From Acidobacteriota bacterium (lineage in GTDB: Bacteria; Acidobacteriota; Vicinamibacteria; Vicinamibacterales; UBA8438), in contig WTFV01000068.1 in NCBI GenBank assembly GCA_011523845.1, forward strand, positions 1 through 42,012: a DNA stretch of 42,012 bases, in the 5' to 3' direction. The notes below the pieces were generated by a model, which worked only from the letters and a program-made list of their open reading frames with translations, did not search any database and was not told the origin of the DNA. Below, piece by piece: positions 16,617 to 26,169 of the stretch. The position numbers were made by a program, and so were the translations under genes. Positions within the stretch are counted from its first letter, which is position 1. Each line of letters opens with the position of its first letter.

Positions 16617-17780
16617 GTGGCCGTACCGGACGTCGAGCTGCACCAGGACCTGCGAAGCGCCGTCGGCGAGTTGTGCCGGCGGTTTCCCGATTCCTACTGG
16701 CGGGACCTCGACCGCGAGGAAACCTATCCGGAGGAGTTCGTCAGCACGCTGACCGAGGCGGGCTACCTCGCGGCGCTGATACCCGAGCAGTACGGCGGCT
16801 CGGGCCTGGGGATCACCGAGGCGGCGATCATCCTCGAGGAGGTCAACCGCTCGGGCGGCAACGCGGCCGCCTGCCACGCGCAGATGTACATCATGGGGAC
16901 GCTGCTGCGGCACGGCTCCGACGAGCAGAAGCGCCGGTACCTGCCGAGGATTGCGAGCGGCGAACTGCGGCTGCAGGCGTTCGGAGTCACCGAGCCGACC
17001 ACCGGCACCGACACCACGCAGCTCCGGACCATGGCGGTGCGCGACGGGGACCGCTACGTCGTCAACGGCCAGAAGGTGTGGATCTCCCGCGCCGAGTACT
17101 CCGACCTGATGCTGCTGATCGCCCGCACGACCCCGCGCGAGGAGGTCGTGAAGAAGACGGACGGGCTGTCGGTGTTCCTCGTGGACCTGCGGACCGCGGT
17201 CGGCAACGGCGTCACCATCCGCCCGCTCCGGGCGATGATGAACCACGCCACCACCGAGGTGTTCTTCGACAACCTCGAGGTGCCGGCTGGGAACCGCATC
17301 GGCGAGGAGGGGCGCGGCTTCCGCTACCTGCTCGACGGCCTCAACGCCGAGCGCATCCTGATCGCCGCCGAGTGCGTCGGCGACGGCCGCTGGTTCGTCG
17401 AGCGCGCGGTCCGGTACGCCAACGAGCGGGTCGTCTTCGACCGGCCGATCGGCAAGAACCAGGGCGTGCAGTTCCCGATCGCCCGCGCCCACGTCAACGT
17501 CGAGGCGGCAGACCTGATGCGGGTGCGCGCGGCCGAGCTGTTCGACGCCGGGAAGCCGTGCGGGGCCGAGGCCAACATGGCCAAGCTGCTCGCGGCCGAC
17601 GCCTCGTGGGAGGCGGCCAACGCGGCGCTGCAGACGCACGGCGGCTTCGGCTTCGCCGAGGACTACGACATCGAGCGGAAGTTCCGCGAGACGCGGCTCT
17701 ACCAGGTGGCGCCGATCTCGACGAACCTCATCCTCTCCTACATCGCCGAGCACGTGCTCGGGCTGCCGCGTTCCTTCTGA
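16617..17780 (+). CDS. Acyl-CoA dehydrogenase family protein
   Basis: 387 residues. Start is GTG at 16617, chosen because AAGGAGGA lies at 16607-16614; the GTG at 16572 has only a poor ribosome site. Motifs include LIPEQYGGSGLGITEAA, the FAD-contacting TEPTTGTDTT, VNGQKVWISRAEYSD and HGGFGFAEDYDIERKFRE. Where short-chain members have the catalytic Glu of IYEGT, this protein reads LYQVAPISTN, so the base is not at the usual place. This branch commonly accompanies CaiB, CitE and MaoC genes. The stop overlaps the start of the CaiB gene (TGATG), so the two are coupled. Confidence 0.93.
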   Translation: MAVPDVELHQDLRSAVGELCRRFPDSYWRDLDREETYPEEFVSTLTEAGYLAALIPEQYGGSGLGITEAAIILEEVNRSGGNAAACHAQMYIMGTLLRHGSDEQKRRYLPRIASGELRLQAFGVTEPTTGTDTTQLRTMAVRDGDRYVVNGQKVWISRAEYSDLMLLIARTTPREEVVKKTDGLSVFLVDLRTAVGNGVTIRPLRAMMNHATTEVFFDNLEVPAGNRIGEEGRGFRYLLDGLNAERILIAAECVGDGRWFVERAVRYANERVVFDRPIGKNQGVQFPIARAHVNVEAADLMRVRAAELFDAGKPCGAEANMAKLLAADASWEAANAALQTHGGFGFAEDYDIERKFRETRLYQVAPISTNLILSYIAEHVLGLPRSF

Positions 17781-18997
17781 TGACGCCGCCGCCGGTTGCG
17801 CCGGACACCGCGGGGTCGCGCCAGCCTCTCGACGGGGTGACGGTGGTCACCCTCGAGCAGGCCGTGGCGGCGCCGTTCGCCACCCGGCAGCTCGCCGACC
17901 TCGGCGCGCGGGTCATCAAGGTGGAGCGACCCGTGGTGGGCGACTTCGCGCGCGGCTACGACGCCACCGTCAAGGGGCTGTCGAGCCACTTCGTCTGGCT
18001 CAACCGCTCGAAGGAGTCGCTGACCCTCGACCTCAAGCGGCCGGAGGCGCGCGAGGTGGTGTCGAAGCTGGTCGACGGGGCGGACGTCTTCGTGCAGAAC
18101 CTCGCGCCGGGCGCCGCCGACCGGCTCGGGCTCGACGCCGGCACCCTGCGTGGCCGCCGGCCGCGGCTCGTCGTCTGCAACGTCTCGGGCTACGGCCCCA
18201 GCGGCCCCTACCGCGACAAGAAGGCCTACGACCTGCTGGTGCAGGCCGAGGCGGGGCTGGTGTCGATTACCGGGACGGCGGACCAGGTGGTGAAGTCGTC
18301 GATCTCGGTGGCCGACATCGCGGCCGGCATGTACGCCTATTCGGGGGTGCTCACCGCGCTCTACCGCCGCGAGCGCAGCGGCGCCGGGGCCACCATCGAG
18401 GTCTCGATGCTGGAGGCGCTCGGCGAGTGGATGGGCTTTCCGCTCTACTACACCATGTACGGCGGCACGCCGCCGGCCCGCAGCGGCGCCCGGCACGCCG
18501 CCATCGCGCCCTACGGCCCGTTCGAGGGCGCCGACGGCGAGACGGTGTTCCTCGGGCTGCAGAACGAGCGCGAGTGGGTCCGCTTCTGCGCCGAGGTGCT
18601 CGAACGGCCGGAGCTGGCCGCCGATCCCCGCTTCGACGCCAACGCGAAGCGCGTGGCCAACCGCGACGCGTTGGAGGCGGCCATCCACGACGTCTTCGCG
18701 ACGTTGACGGCCGCGCAGATCGTCGCCCGGCTCGACGCCGCGCAGATCGCCAACGGCCGCATGAACTCGGTGTTCCAGCTCGCCGAGCATCCGCAGTTGC
18801 GCGCCCGCGACCGCTGGCGCGAGGTGCCGTCGAGCGCCGGGCCGTTGCGGGCGCCGCTGCCGCCGGCGACCCTCGACGGCGCCGAGCCGCGCATGGACGC
18901 CATCCCGGAGGTCGGCGAGCACACCGCGGCGATCCTCGCCGAGCTCGGCTACGCGCCGGAGACCGTCGCCTCCTGGCGGGACGCCGGCATCGTCTGA
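17780..18997 (+). CDS. Family III CoA-transferase (CaiB/BaiF)
   Basis: 405 residues. LDGVTVVTLEQAVAAPFATRQLADLGARVIKVE is the family N-terminus (listed here in parts: LDGVTVVTLEQ, APFATRQLADLG, VIKVERP). LNRSKESLTLDLK follows, and AYDLLVQAEAGL carries Asp151, the expected acyl-CoA nucleophile. The enzyme moves CoA between carboxylic acids, probably activating a C5 dicarboxylate with succinyl-CoA as donor, given the CitE, MaoC and MmgE genes nearby; that substrate is inferred. Two short parts of this gene recur in the fossil at 27443-27550. Confidence 0.93.
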   Translation: MTPPPVAPDTAGSRQPLDGVTVVTLEQAVAAPFATRQLADLGARVIKVERPVVGDFARGYDATVKGLSSHFVWLNRSKESLTLDLKRPEAREVVSKLVDGADVFVQNLAPGAADRLGLDAGTLRGRRPRLVVCNVSGYGPSGPYRDKKAYDLLVQAEAGLVSITGTADQVVKSSISVADIAAGMYAYSGVLTALYRRERSGAGATIEVSMLEALGEWMGFPLYYTMYGGTPPARSGARHAAIAPYGPFEGADGETVFLGLQNEREWVRFCAEVLERPELAADPRFDANAKRVANRDALEAAIHDVFATLTAAQIVARLDAAQIANGRMNSVFQLAEHPQLRARDRWREVPSSAGPLRAPLPPATLDGAEPRMDAIPEVGEHTAAILAELGYAPETVASWRDAGIV

Positions 18998-19015
18998 CGC
19001 GCTACGCTGGTTGAG

Positions 19016-19282
19016 ATGTTCGATACGTTCTCCATCGCCCGCGCATTGGCTGCCGCCGACCTTACGCCTGCTCAGGTCGCGGCGATCACCGACGCCGTGC
19101 GGCAGGCTGCCGGCCACGGCGACCACATGACGCCGGATCAGCTCACCGCGGGGATAACGGCGATTCGCGCGGAACTGGCGGCGCTCGAGCTCCGACTGAT
19201 CAAGTGGATCGTCGGAACCGGACTCGCGGTCGTCGCGGCCGGTATCGCGGCGGTGGTCGGCATCCTCCGACTGCTCGGGTAG
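19016..19282 (+). CDS. Small coiled-coil membrane protein, copy 1 (DUF1640/CCDC90-like)
   Basis: 88 residues: MFDTFSIARALAAADLT, a central helix with VRQAAGHGDHM, a coiled coil and a C-terminal membrane helix (residues 61-88) ending GILRLLG. Two relatives lie in this window at 32719 and 40930. The ribosome site is poor, and a TACGCT box seven bases upstream hints at a near-leaderless transcript. Function unknown; the family recalls DUF1640 proteins. Confidence 0.75.
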   Translation: MFDTFSIARALAAADLTPAQVAAITDAVRQAAGHGDHMTPDQLTAGITAIRAELAALELRLIKWIVGTGLAVVAAGIAAVVGILRLLG

Positions 19283-19533
19283 GAGGAAAAGGACTGGAGG
19301 GCCGAATTCCGGCTGGCAGGACCGCAGCGCCGGCGCGCCCACGATCCGCAGCGATATCTGGTTCTGGTGTCGCGCCTGAGAAATGCCTCTACACAATGGC
19401 GAGCGGTCGTGTCTCGCTCTTCTGCCGGGAGAGGCGCGATAACGCCCGAAGAACGGCGGCGGTTGCTTGCCTTGCCGCGACCACGGTGCCGCAAATTGCA
19501 TAAACGCGATCGTCGGGCACGACGGGCAGGACA
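19283..19533. other. Intergenic spacer without a recognised gene
   Basis: About 250 bases, with GC lower than the flanks. One plus-strand frame includes ITPEERRRLLALP-like coding, which could be a remnant, but has no start or domain. Confidence 0.4.
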
Positions 19534-21252
19534 CTAGCTTGGTGGGCGAAATCTGACCAGGTCGAACTTCCTGAGCCACAGCAGCGTCCGCGCCAGCTTC
19601 CGACGTTCGGCCGTCGAACCGGCGAAGAGCTCGGCGGCGGGCTTCGGCCCGTCGGAGGTCAACCGCGCTAACAGGGCGTCGACCTCCTCGGGGCGGAGGA
19701 ATGCGTGGGCGAGGGTGTCGTGCAGGTTGAGCCGGCCCTCGCGCAGCCGCGCCAAGTCCGCGGCCGGGTCGGCCCCCTTCGCGGCGACGACCGTATCCGG
19801 TCCGAGCAGGGCGGTCGGGTAGTGCCTGAACATCGCGAACGGGTCGGGAAACGCGAGCCTGCCCGCCTCGCGGCGGTCACGCAGCGCCACGCCCGGGTCG
19901 GCCGCGCGCACCTCCGCCAGCTCGCGCCACAGGTCCTGGTACGCCGCCACGACCACCCGCCAGTCGTAGAGCCGCCGCGCCCGCGCCATCGCCGCCGCGG
20001 CCTGCCGCGCGCGCAGCTCCCGGTCGGTCGCCAGTCGGGCGATGGCCGCGGCGCAGGCGTCGACGTCCACGGCGGTCGCGAGGCTGGTGATGCCGATCGT
20101 CTGGTCGTAGCTGTCGGCGCCCGCCGCGTGGCGATCGGCCAGGTCCACCCCGACGCCGGGTCCGACCGTCGCCGTGGGCACGCGGAATCCGGTCTCGCCG
20201 TCGGCCACGGTGTCCTTGTAGCCGTTCCAGTCGCTGACCACGCAGGGGAGACCCGCCGCCATGGCCTCGATCGGCGCGAGACCGAAGCTCTCCTGGATGT
20301 TGTCGGACAGCGACACGAAGATGTCGGACGCTCGCCATGCCGCGCGCACCAGTGCGTTGTCGAGACCGTCCAGGAAGTGCACGCGGGCGCCGCCGGCGAA
20401 CCGGGCCGCCGCCTCGCGGAATTCCGTCCCGACCGCCCTGTTGGGGAACTGCCCGGTCACCAGCAGGTGGATCTCCCGGTCCCGGACACGCGCCGCCGCG
20501 CGCGCCGCCGCCATGTACATCGGCGTGGGATGCGCCTTGGCGTGGAACGAGAGCCGTCCGACGAACAGGGCCGCGAGGTCGTCTTCGGCGATGCCGAGCC
20601 GGGCCCGCAGGGCGCGCCGGGACTCCGGGCCGGCCCCCGGGGTGAGGTCATCGTTCCGGGGTGCGTAGAAGTCGCAATCCACGCCCAGCGGGATTACCGG
20701 CAGGCGTACGGGGCAGCGGAAACGGCCGCCTCCCCTGCGCTCGAGGTAGTCGGCGTGATGTTGGATGACCCGTTCGACCACGTTCCGTACCGCCGTCGAG
20801 GTGCAGATCAGCGCGTCCCACGGCTGCGTCGGCGCGACCAGGTATCGTCCGAGCGAGTCGATGACGTTGTTCGAGGCCACGGTATGAGTCACGCCGCACA
20901 GGCTGTAGTCCCTCTCGTCACCCAGCCGGCGCTTCCACGCCGTTTCCTCCAGCCCCGGCCACGGCAGGAAGACGGTGCCGACCGACTGCAGGGTCCGGCG
21001 GTCCAGGGGGTGGGCATGGACGACGGGGCGTCCACCCTCGTCGAGCTCTCCCACCAGCGCGCGGAAGTCGTCGAAATCCCGCTTCGACTCCGTGAGCGCG
21101 ACCAGCCGGTCGGTGCCGCCGTGGTCGATCAGGCCTTTCAGGAATCCCGCCCCGGCGGAATGCCGTCCCTTGACCTGCTTGCGGTCCGTGCGGAACCCGT
21201 CGGGAGCATAGAACAGCGCGCAGTTGGGCCTGGCCGCGGTGTCGGTGCTCAT
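19534..21252 (-). CDS. GT4-type glycosyltransferase
   Basis: 572 residues from ATG at 21252; the frame stays open upstream but that part overlaps the methyltransferase. Features are a GRLSFHAKAHP donor-binding start in the middle, and the E-x7-E motif in ESFGLAPIEAM, then GLPCVVSDWNGYKDTVADGETGFRVPT, all typical of retaining GT4 enzymes using nucleotide sugars. A helical C-terminal extension of about 130 residues (beyond GTs of the usual size) ends in a short Trp/Leu helix. The acceptor is unknown. It follows the methyltransferase by 20 bases and probably works with it on an exported glycan or glycoconjugate. Confidence 0.85.
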   Translation of the reverse strand: MSTDTAARPNCALFYAPDGFRTDRKQVKGRHSAGAGFLKGLIDHGGTDRLVALTESKRDFDDFRALVGELDEGGRPVVHAHPLDRRTLQSVGTVFLPWPGLEETAWKRRLGDERDYSLCGVTHTVASNNVIDSLGRYLVAPTQPWDALICTSTAVRNVVERVIQHHADYLERRGGGRFRCPVRLPVIPLGVDCDFYAPRNDDLTPGAGPESRRALRARLGIAEDDLAALFVGRLSFHAKAHPTPMYMAAARAAARVRDREIHLLVTGQFPNRAVGTEFREAAARFAGGARVHFLDGLDNALVRAAWRASDIFVSLSDNIQESFGLAPIEAMAAGLPCVVSDWNGYKDTVADGETGFRVPTATVGPGVGVDLADRHAAGADSYDQTIGITSLATAVDVDACAAAIARLATDRELRARQAAAAMARARRLYDWRVVVAAYQDLWRELAEVRAADPGVALRDRREAGRLAFPDPFAMFRHYPTALLGPDTVVAAKGADPAADLARLREGRLNLHDTLAHAFLRPEEVDALLARLTSDGPKPAAELFAGSTAERRKLARTLLWLRKFDLVRFRPPS

Positions 21253-21272
21253 CGCGTGAATCCAGGTTCGCG

Positions 21273-22082
21273 TCAGCGATCCTGGTGCGCCTTCATCACC
21301 AGCCACGGCGTTGGGCCGCCGCGCCACTCCCAGGTCGCCAGCAACTGATCGAGGTGAGACAGGCGGTTGAACCACGCCGGACTCTTCTGCAAGCGGCGCT
21401 GGCCATTGTCCTGGACCAGGGTCATCTCGTGAGAGGACGCGAAGCGTTCGACCAGCAGCCGGGTGACCCCGCGGCTGAAGCACTCGTGCGACTCCACAAT
21501 CAGGTCCATGCAACGCAGCGCGGGTGCGACGTCCGGGTTCAGCAGGTCCTTCTCCGCTCCTTCTATGTCGCAGAACACCAGAACCTTCCGCCCCTCGTAG
21601 TCGGCGAAGTGCCGCGGCTCGAACAGCGCGCCGACACGAACGCGGTCGCCCACGCCGTTCCTGGCGGCGAGCTCGACGCACAGTTGACGCGCCCGGGGGT
21701 CGATGTCGAACGCCTGCACGACGGTATCGGGCATCCGACGCGCCAGGCCCACCGCGTAGTAGCCCTCGGCGCAGCCGATATTGAGAACCACCGGGTAGGC
21801 GGTCTCGACGGCACGCTCGATGAAGGCGTGCAGGGGTTGCTCGTAGCAGCCGAGCAGCTTCGCGACCAGACAGCCTTCGGCCGAGCGCGACAGGTAATCC
21901 AGCCCCTCGAGGGGGCCCGCCATGACCGCCGTGCCGTGCTCCCGCAGGTGCGTGTTCTGGATCAGCACGCTGCGCCACTTGGAAAGCAGGCGCAGAGCGT
22001 CGTTGAGCTGGGCGGACTCGTCGGGTCGACCCTCGGCCAGGTCATTCAGCACGCGTTGGCGGACTCTGCGCTGCAATGTCAT
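21273..22082 (-). CDS. SAM-dependent methyltransferase, FkbM-like
   Basis: 269 residues. Motif I is VVLNIGCAEGYYAVGLA (about 97-113), followed by the acidic QAFDIDPRA and later CDIEGAEKDLL, the sequence typical of FkbM-type O-methyltransferases. The first 80 residues are helical and could bind the acceptor. It is upstream of the glycosyltransferase on the same strand, which suggests methylation of a sugar. No signal peptide. Confidence 0.85.
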   Translation of the reverse strand: MTLQRRVRQRVLNDLAEGRPDESAQLNDALRLLSKWRSVLIQNTHLREHGTAVMAGPLEGLDYLSRSAEGCLVAKLLGCYEQPLHAFIERAVETAYPVVLNIGCAEGYYAVGLARRMPDTVVQAFDIDPRARQLCVELAARNGVGDRVRVGALFEPRHFADYEGRKVLVFCDIEGAEKDLLNPDVAPALRCMDLIVESHECFSRGVTRLLVERFASSHEMTLVQDNGQRRLQKSPAWFNRLSHLDQLLATWEWRGGPTPWLVMKAHQDR

Positions 22083-22165
22083 CGGCGAACCCTGGAGCCG
22101 GCGCGGGGCTCCGCTCTGCGCCCCGTATTATCCACGTTCGCCGCCGCGCGAGGCTTCGAGGAGTA

Positions 22166-23041
22166 CTATCCGATGGGCGTGTGTGGATCGACGGCCTCCG
22201 CGACCGCCAGCGTGCGCTTCGCCGACGCGATGACCGGCCGCTCGATGAGCTTGCCGTCGACCAGCAGCACGCCGCCCCGGTTGCGGTCGTAGGCCTCGAC
22301 GATGCGCCGCGCCCAGGCCACCTCTTCCGCCGCGGGCGAGAACGCGGCCTGGATGACCGGCACCTGCGTCGGATGGATGGCGGCCTTGCCGGTGAAGCCG
22401 AGCCCCCGCGTGCGGCGGCTCTCGGCGGCGAGCCCGTCGAGGGCCGGCACGTCCATGAACGGGGAGTCGAGGGCGCCGACCCCGGCGACGGCGGCGGCGA
22501 CCACCACCCGCGAGCGGGCGTAGAGGGCGGCGTCCCAGCCGACCTCGCACCCGACGTCGGCCGCGAAGTCGATGGCGCCGAAGAAAACCGCCGATACGGT
22601 CGGCGTCGCCGCGGCGATCGCCTCGGCGGCGGCCACCCCGCGCGCCGTCTCGACCATCACGATGAGGGGCAGGTCGGGCAGGGCGTCGCCGAGCGCCTGG
22701 GCCACGTCGCGGATCTCCTCCGGCCCGTCGCACTTCGGCAGCATGAGGGCATCCGGCCGGATGCCGGCGCACCGCACCGCGTCCAGATCGCGCTGCCCGA
22801 GGTCGGTCTTCGGGTCGTTGATCCGCAGGCTGACCTCGGCGCGCACCGGCTCCCGATCGGCGAACAGGGCCAGCGCCTTGTCGCGCGCCTCGTCCTTGGC
22901 GACGAACGAGACGCCGTCCTCCAGGTCGATGCAGACCGCGTCGGCGCCGGTTGCGAGCGCCTTCGGGTAGCGGTCCGGACGGACCGCCGGGACGAACAGC
23001 AGGCCGCGGCGCACGCGGAAGGCCGGTCGGCTGGACATCAT
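22166..23041 (-). CDS. CitE-like lyase (HpcH/HpaI family)
   Basis: 291 residues, from the first of two adjacent ATG codons one base after the MmgE/PrpD stop. It contains LLFVPAVRPDRYPKAL, GADAVCIDLEDGV (metal-binding region), PLIVMVETARGV, FFGAIDFAADVG and GFTGKAAIHPTQV. These are CitE/malyl-CoA lyase features: Mg-dependent cleavage of a 3-hydroxyacyl-CoA to an acyl-CoA and an oxo acid. With MaoC and CaiB nearby, a citramalyl-CoA or methylmalyl-CoA lyase role is plausible. Its immediate coupling to the MmgE/PrpD gene indicates a shared transcript. Confidence 0.92.
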   Translation of the reverse strand: MMSSRPAFRVRRGLLFVPAVRPDRYPKALATGADAVCIDLEDGVSFVAKDEARDKALALFADREPVRAEVSLRINDPKTDLGQRDLDAVRCAGIRPDALMLPKCDGPEEIRDVAQALGDALPDLPLIVMVETARGVAAAEAIAAATPTVSAVFFGAIDFAADVGCEVGWDAALYARSRVVVAAAVAGVGALDSPFMDVPALDGLAAESRRTRGLGFTGKAAIHPTQVPVIQAAFSPAAEEVAWARRIVEAYDRNRGGVLLVDGKLIERPVIASAKRTLAVAEAVDPHTPIG

Positions 23042-23042
23042 C

Positions 23043-24440
23043 TCAGGCGGGTTGCGGCTCGGGGGCCGCCGCGGACTGCGGCTCGGGGGCCGCCGCGGCC
23101 AGCTTGACGCCGAGGTCCCGCACCGACGCCGCGGCATCGAGCGCCCGCAGCCAGTCGAGCGCCGCGCCGGCCGCCGCGGGAGCCACCGCGCGCCGGGCGC
23201 AGGTGATGAACTTGCCGTCCAGCTCGTCCTGCGACGCCGGGCGGTCGGGGTAGCCGCGGGCGGCCCGGACGAAGCGCTCCAGCGACCGGCCGCCGGCGAG
23301 CCGCACCATGACCCGCGCCTCGGTCAGCGGCGGCGACTCGCGGCCGAGCCGCTCGTCCGCCCGCATGGTCACGCGCGGCACGAGCCGCGCCACCTCCGGC
23401 GCCCGCATCGCGTCCCTTTCGAAGGTGTCGATGCCGACTCGGCCGAACGCCAGCGCCGCCGCCGCGCAGTAGTGCAGGCTGAACTTCCCTTCCAGCCCGG
23501 TCGTCGGACGGTCGTGGATGAGCACCGTCGGGGTCACCGGATCGACGTCTATCGCCACCGCCTCGACCTCCGACGGGTCGATGTCGTGCTCGCGCCGCAG
23601 GTCGCGAAGCGTGTCGATGGTGGGATGCGTGGCCGCGCACGACGGGTACAGCTTGACGGTGATGCCGCCCTCGACGATCTCCCACCGCCGCCCGAGACGG
23701 TCGCTGGCCGCCGACAGATCCCGCCCGGCGCTCTGCATGGCGACCAGCAGGCCCTGGGGCCCGTCGATGGCGTGCTCCGACGCGGTGAGCCCTTCGCGCG
23801 CGAGCAGCGCCGCCAGCACGCCGTTGCGGGCCGCCAGCCCGCCCTGCAGCGGCTTGACCATCGTCCCGAAGCTCTCCTTCAGGCCGCACGCCTCGGACGC
23901 GGCGATCGACAGGGCCCGCCCCGTCGTCTCGGCGTCGAGCCCCATGACGCGGGCCGCGGCGGCGGCGGCGCCGATGGTGCCGATGGTCGAGGTGCAGTGC
24001 CAGCCCCGCTCGTAGTGGGCCGGGTTCATCACGACGCCGAGCGCGCATTCCACCTCGAAGCCGACGACGTAGGCGTCCAGCAGCGTCCGCCCCGCGGCAT
24101 CGGCCGCCTCGCCCGCGGCCAGGCCGGCGGCGACGAGCGGCGCGCTCGGATGCGCCAGCGAGACCCAGCACATGTCGTCGAAATCGAGCGCGTGGGCGGC
24201 GGTGCCGTTGGCGAGCGCGGCATGGCCGGGCCCGGCCGTCAGGTCGGTCCCGAGCACGGCGCAGGCGCCCGGTCCGCCGTCGGCCCGCGCCACGCGCTGC
24301 ACGCTGCGGGCGGCCGGCTCCCGCGCCCCGGCGAGGGCGACCCCGATCGTGTCCTGCACGGCGTCGCGCGCCGCCGCGCGGGCGGGGGCCGGCACGTCGG
24401 CCGACGAGACGAATCCGGCGAACCGGGAGATGGCGGTCAT
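23043..24440 (-). CDS. MmgE/PrpD family protein
   Basis: 465 residues from ATG at 24440 with GGGAGGA upstream. Family regions include LANGTAAHALDFDDMCW near residue 80, GWHCTSTIGTIGAAAAAARVMGL (as GWHCTSTIGT), KPLQGGLAARNGVLAALLA and KLYPSCAATHPTIDTL. The family includes 2-methylcitrate dehydratase, cis-aconitate decarboxylase and others, all acting on small polycarboxylates. The C-terminus ends in a doubled AAAPEPQ segment from a short repeat. It sits between the amidohydrolase and CitE genes in the minus arm of the acyl-CoA cluster. Confidence 0.93.
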   Translation of the reverse strand: MTAISRFAGFVSSADVPAPARAAARDAVQDTIGVALAGAREPAARSVQRVARADGGPGACAVLGTDLTAGPGHAALANGTAAHALDFDDMCWVSLAHPSAPLVAAGLAAGEAADAAGRTLLDAYVVGFEVECALGVVMNPAHYERGWHCTSTIGTIGAAAAAARVMGLDAETTGRALSIAASEACGLKESFGTMVKPLQGGLAARNGVLAALLAREGLTASEHAIDGPQGLLVAMQSAGRDLSAASDRLGRRWEIVEGGITVKLYPSCAATHPTIDTLRDLRREHDIDPSEVEAVAIDVDPVTPTVLIHDRPTTGLEGKFSLHYCAAAALAFGRVGIDTFERDAMRAPEVARLVPRVTMRADERLGRESPPLTEARVMVRLAGGRSLERFVRAARGYPDRPASQDELDGKFITCARRAVAPAAAGAALDWLRALDAAASVRDLGVKLAAAAPEPQSAAAPEPQPA

Positions 24441-24618
24441 CGGATGCTCTCCTCCCAACCGCTGCGGACCCGGCGGCCGGCTGTGCGGGCCGTGTTCGAG
24501 GCGTGCCAAGCAGCGAAACAGGGACTGGGACTCGATGAAGTTGGCAAATCCATATCGATCACTGTCCTTGCCATGGAACCGGGCGGTTTCTCGTCCAGTC
24601 GCTGCCGCGGCCGCCGGT

Positions 24619-26169
24619 CTACTCGTTGCCGTAGAAACGCGCGATCCGCGTCAGGCGCTCCTCGATCTCCGCCGCCGGGATCCACCGGCCGCCGACCATC
24701 ACGCCGGCCGGGCCGCGCACGTTGCCGATGTCGTCCAGGGGGTTCGCGGCCAGCAGGACGAGATCGGCGCGCCGCCCCACGGCCACCGTGCCGAACTCGT
24801 CCTCCGCCCCGAAGTACTCCGCCGGCCGGCGGGTGCCGATCTCCAGCACCTCGTAGGGGGTCATCCCCACCTCGACGTAGAGCGCCATCTCGTGGTGCAT
24901 GGCGAAGCCGGGCACGCTGAAGATCTGCGGCGAGTCGGTTCCCAGGGCGATGTTGGCGCCGCCGGCGTGCAGCGCCGCGAGGATGCGGCGGCGCAGTTCA
25001 GCCACGCGCCGGTTGGTCTCCACGTCGCTCGCACCGAGCCGCGTGTCGACCGCCTGCCGCCAGCGATCCACCGTCTCGGGCGGCATGTAGCGCACCTCCG
25101 GCCGTTCGGGCAGCACGTCGACCGAGCCGCGATCGTTGTAGAAGGCGGTCTCCCACAGCACCATGGTCGGCACCACCCACGCGCCGGCGTCGATCGTCGC
25201 CTGCACCAGCTCCGGGATCCGCGACTCGTCCACCTGGTCGACGAGCGCACCGACCGCGGCCAGCCCGCGCGCGTCGTCCGGCCGCGTGTCTTCGGGAACC
25301 AGCGCCTCGACGTAGTTGTCCAGGTGATCGACCGAGACCTGGCCCAGCTCGAGCGCCCGCCGCAGGCCGACGAAGTCGGAGACGTGTCCGCCGAACGGAA
25401 TGTCGACCTCGGCCGCGGTGGCGGCCAGCGCGTCGAAGACCTCCGGGCTCAGCCCCTCGTGGGTCTTGATCAGGTCGTAGCCGTCCGCCCGGTAGCGGCG
25501 GGCGAGCTGCTCCGCCTCTTCCGGCGTGGTGACCCGCGCGCCGCTCATCGACACGCTGGCCAGGTACAGGCGCGGCCCCAAGAGCAGCCCGCGCTCGATG
25601 GAGCTGCGCAGATCGAACTGCGACGGATCGCCCTGCATGCCGCGGACGGTGGTCACGCCGTTGGCGAGGTACAGGAACAGCAGGTTCCGGATGTCCTCGT
25701 CGCTCATGCGCGGGTTCGGCAGGTGGCCGTGCATCTCGGCCAGCCCCGGCATCAGGTAGTGCCCGTCCGCCTCGATGATCTCGACCCCCTCGGCCGGCTC
25801 GACGCGGGCGCTCGGGTCGATCGACGCGATCCGCCCGTCGTCGATCACCACCGTCCGGCCTTCGAGAACCCGCTCCGTGTCCATCGGCAGCACGTTGACG
25901 CCGACGAACGCGAGGTCGCCGTCCACCACCGTCCGCGGCTCGCCGCCGCAGGCGCCCATCGCGACCACGGCGAGGGCGAGCAGCACCGGCGCGGCCGACC
26001 CGCAACGGTTCACCCGAGGCGCCGGCAAGCACGATGCCGGCCCGGGCCGCCGGCAACCGCTGCCCCGAGCGTCTCGCCCGCGTCCGCCCCGCGGCGGTAT
26101 TTCGCCGATCCCGCTGTTCCGCATCCCGGCCCCCCGCGCCGGCCTCGGCCGTGCTTCCCACCCTGTCAT
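24619..26169 (-). CDS. Secreted or lipoprotein amidohydrolase (imidazolonepropionase-like)
   Basis: 516 residues from ATG at 26169, whose ATGA overlaps the MaoC stop and follows GGAGGTGA; GTG at 26013 is an alternative that removes a 50-residue Arg/Pro/Gly-rich leader. A hydrophobic stretch (about 60-73) ends MGAC, a lipobox-like site at Cys74. The metal ligands are His147/His149 (EMHGH), Lys in DLIKTH, His in GGHVSD and VDHLDN, and Asp in LGTDSP, the two-metal arrangement seen in carboxypeptidase-like and imidazolonepropionase-like amidohydrolases. Its place between maoC and mmgE is unusual for a periplasmic enzyme. Confidence 0.88.
   Translation of the reverse strand: MTGWEARPRPARGAGMRNSGIGEIPPRGGRGRDARGSGCRRPGPASCLPAPRVNRCGSAAPVLLALAVVAMGACGGEPRTVVDGDLAFVGVNVLPMDTERVLEGRTVVIDDGRIASIDPSARVEPAEGVEIIEADGHYLMPGLAEMHGHLPNPRMSDEDIRNLLFLYLANGVTTVRGMQGDPSQFDLRSSIERGLLLGPRLYLASVSMSGARVTTPEEAEQLARRYRADGYDLIKTHEGLSPEVFDALAATAAEVDIPFGGHVSDFVGLRRALELGQVSVDHLDNYVEALVPEDTRPDDARGLAAVGALVDQVDESRIPELVQATIDAGAWVVPTMVLWETAFYNDRGSVDVLPERPEVRYMPPETVDRWRQAVDTRLGASDVETNRRVAELRRRILAALHAGGANIALGTDSPQIFSVPGFAMHHEMALYVEVGMTPYEVLEIGTRRPAEYFGAEDEFGTVAVGRRADLVLLAANPLDDIGNVRGPAGVMVGGRWIPAAEIEERLTRIARFYGNE

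Noticed and set aside
19283..19533. A transposase or integrase remnant in the spacer after the first coiled-coil gene
   Set aside because: The suggestive ITPEERRRLLALP segment is too short and lacks any catalytic residues to support the call.
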